Source: Phoronis australis | Lineage: Eukaryota > Phoronida > Phoronidae | Assembly: GCA_002633005.1 (NCBI GenBank) | Contig: NMRA01000133.1 | Location: forward strand, 490,627-554,626 | Length of the DNA: 64,000 bases | Direction: 5' to 3' | In this document: positions 62,826 to 64,000 of the stretch, piece by piece | Numbering within the stretch: position 1 is the stretch's first letter | How the letters are laid out: the number at the start of each line of letters is the position of its first letter | Translations under genes and position numbers: made by a program | Notes under the pieces: generated by a model | Told to the model about the DNA's origin: nothing | What the model saw: only the letters and a program-made list of their open reading frames with translations | Databases searched by the model: none

Positions 62826-64000
62826 AAACAGGTAACAGAGAACCCGCGGAACTCATGCAATGAAGCTATTCTGAATAATTGCCATCATATTTCTTCCGGT
62901 AATACCTCTACATTTGATTTTTACGAGGAATTTAATTAGATAAACTAAACAATTCGAAAAACCACCTGTTTTATATTATAGTCCACGGTATATCAATTTG
63001 ATTTTAGCCAGAACTTATGATTGTCGTGAAGTTATCGCTAATGCTGCACGGTTGTTCTACCCCTCACAAAAAGACCTTAGATCAGCGATCCTGATACTGA
63101 ACTGGCCTGATGACGACAGCGACTTTTCTACAAGTCTATCAAGCGCAAAGCGATGTGAATGGGGCAGAGTTTGTCATGCAAAATCTTAAGCTAACCCGAA
63201 GTGTGCCATGTCATAGGTCAGCTTTCGAAACGAGCTTAAAATACGATGATTAAACTGGGGCCCTGATAACCACCAACTTGTTTCACTAATACAACGTACA
63301 GGCCATTCCAAATCAACGCATGGCCATCCCGTTTGTATCCTTTCCTTGAATATGGTTGCAATGAATCACGTGGTATAGTACCCTGACGATCATGCTGCGA
63401 ACCTTGGCAAAGACTGTATACTGAACCCGCCCTGACAAGAAACTAATTTAGCCCCATGCAATGCCATACTTGAAAATTATCGTTCTGATTAATCATTTGG
63501 TCGAAACCCTTCGTTTTGTTTTGTTTTTAAAGTGATGCGGCAATACAGCGTTCCTAAATACATATGAGTCCAATGAAGTTAATTAAGCTTCAACGGGGAG
63601 TTACACCGTTTCTGTGACTCGATTAATTCAGAGTGTGAAATTTATTACATCGGCTTGACCTATTAGCGTAGCATGGTGCGGGGCTTTAGTGGGCCTGCAC
63701 AGACACAATAACGATCTGTTCGTACTTTTAAAGCCATGAAATTATTTCAAATCTGAATAATAAAGACAAGAGTTTCAACCAATCCTCGTTCTTTACACTG
63801 CCATATGCACCATTGGCACACCACTTGATCCGGACAAATGAAAGATTCATCTAAAAACACATATTCAGTGTGTTAAAGAAGGGATTGTATTATTCCTGAA
63901 GGGTATATAGTCTTTTTCTAATCTGTCATGTACCTCGCCTAATGTAAAGCGTGCGTTTAACAGGCACTCTAAGGAGTTTTCCAAATTTGCTCCAAACGTT

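Larger units (their letters stand above)
61070..64000. other. Upstream flank of arrestin, otherwise empty
   Basis: Expected to hold the arrestin promoter. No TATA-like element with a convincing start can be fixed by eye. Apart from the two repeats listed, I see no gene. Frames at 62235-62571 and 62998-63189 have no recognisable family. Confidence 0.5.

Noticed and set aside
62998-63189. 63-codon frame, plus 62323-62571
   Set aside because: Codon use looks somewhat gene-like, but no family is recognised and neighbouring frames are closed. A decayed LINE is possible but not supported.

Overview
This window is animal nuclear DNA: AT-rich, intron-rich and full of transposon remnants and minisatellites. 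It has no bacterial-style gene packing. Two protein-coding genes can be supported base by base. The first is a complete 13-exon non-visual (beta-type) arrestin on the minus strand, from the ATG at 61069 to the stop at 4418. It spans about 56.7 kb and encodes 430 residues. All 12 introns are GT-AG and the reading frame closes at every junction. The second is a two-exon CHK/EcKinase-like small-molecule kinase-family gene on the plus strand (6257-8204, 429 residues). It lies wholly inside arrestin intron 11. A single beta-arrestin that is clearly not of vertebrate sequence, a CHK-kinase gene, and BEL/Pao, piggyBac, RTE-like and THAP-bearing elements all point to a non-vertebrate metazoan. I cannot place the phylum.

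Layout. 1-4417 is the arrestin 3' flank, with a 21-bp minisatellite, a small hAT-like inverted-repeat element and one copy of a MITE. 4418-12456 holds arrestin exons 13 to 10, with the nested kinase gene in intron 11. 16017-24962 holds exons 9 to 4. Its introns carry a 0.74-kb TIR element, a BEL/Pao integrase scrap that ends at a single N, a Penelope-like tail and a LINE tail. 24963-33932 holds introns 3 and 2 with exons 3 and 2, plus LINE ends, a tRNA-derived SINE and two strong hairpins. 33933-61013 is the 27-kb intron 1. It holds an RTE-like LINE fragment, several minisatellites, a cluster of CTCF-like motifs, a nest of DNA transposons at 44.6-49.0 kb, and an assembly scar at 55.2 kb. 61014-61069 is coding exon 1, and 61070-64000 is the upstream flank.

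The most interesting non-genic content is a transposon family with termini GACCT(A/T)..CGC and apparent AATT target duplications. The longest copy (47189-49014) carries a broken THAP zinc-finger exon and sits inside an older degenerate tandem repeat. A second copy (44579-46230) was invaded by a piggyBac element with perfect TTAA flanks, and a third is a 157-bp miniature (51286-51442). Other points are a kinase-family protein whose catalytic-loop His is replaced by Leu, and a 240-bp identical duplication around an N that looks like a heterozygous transposon insertion.

Functionally, the arrestin keeps its phosphate sensors, polar-core residues, clathrin box and AP-2 motif, so it should desensitise and internalise GPCRs. 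The nested kinase has no obvious functional link to it. Positions were read by eye, so junctions of repeats and elements are approximate to a few bases unless a target duplication is given.
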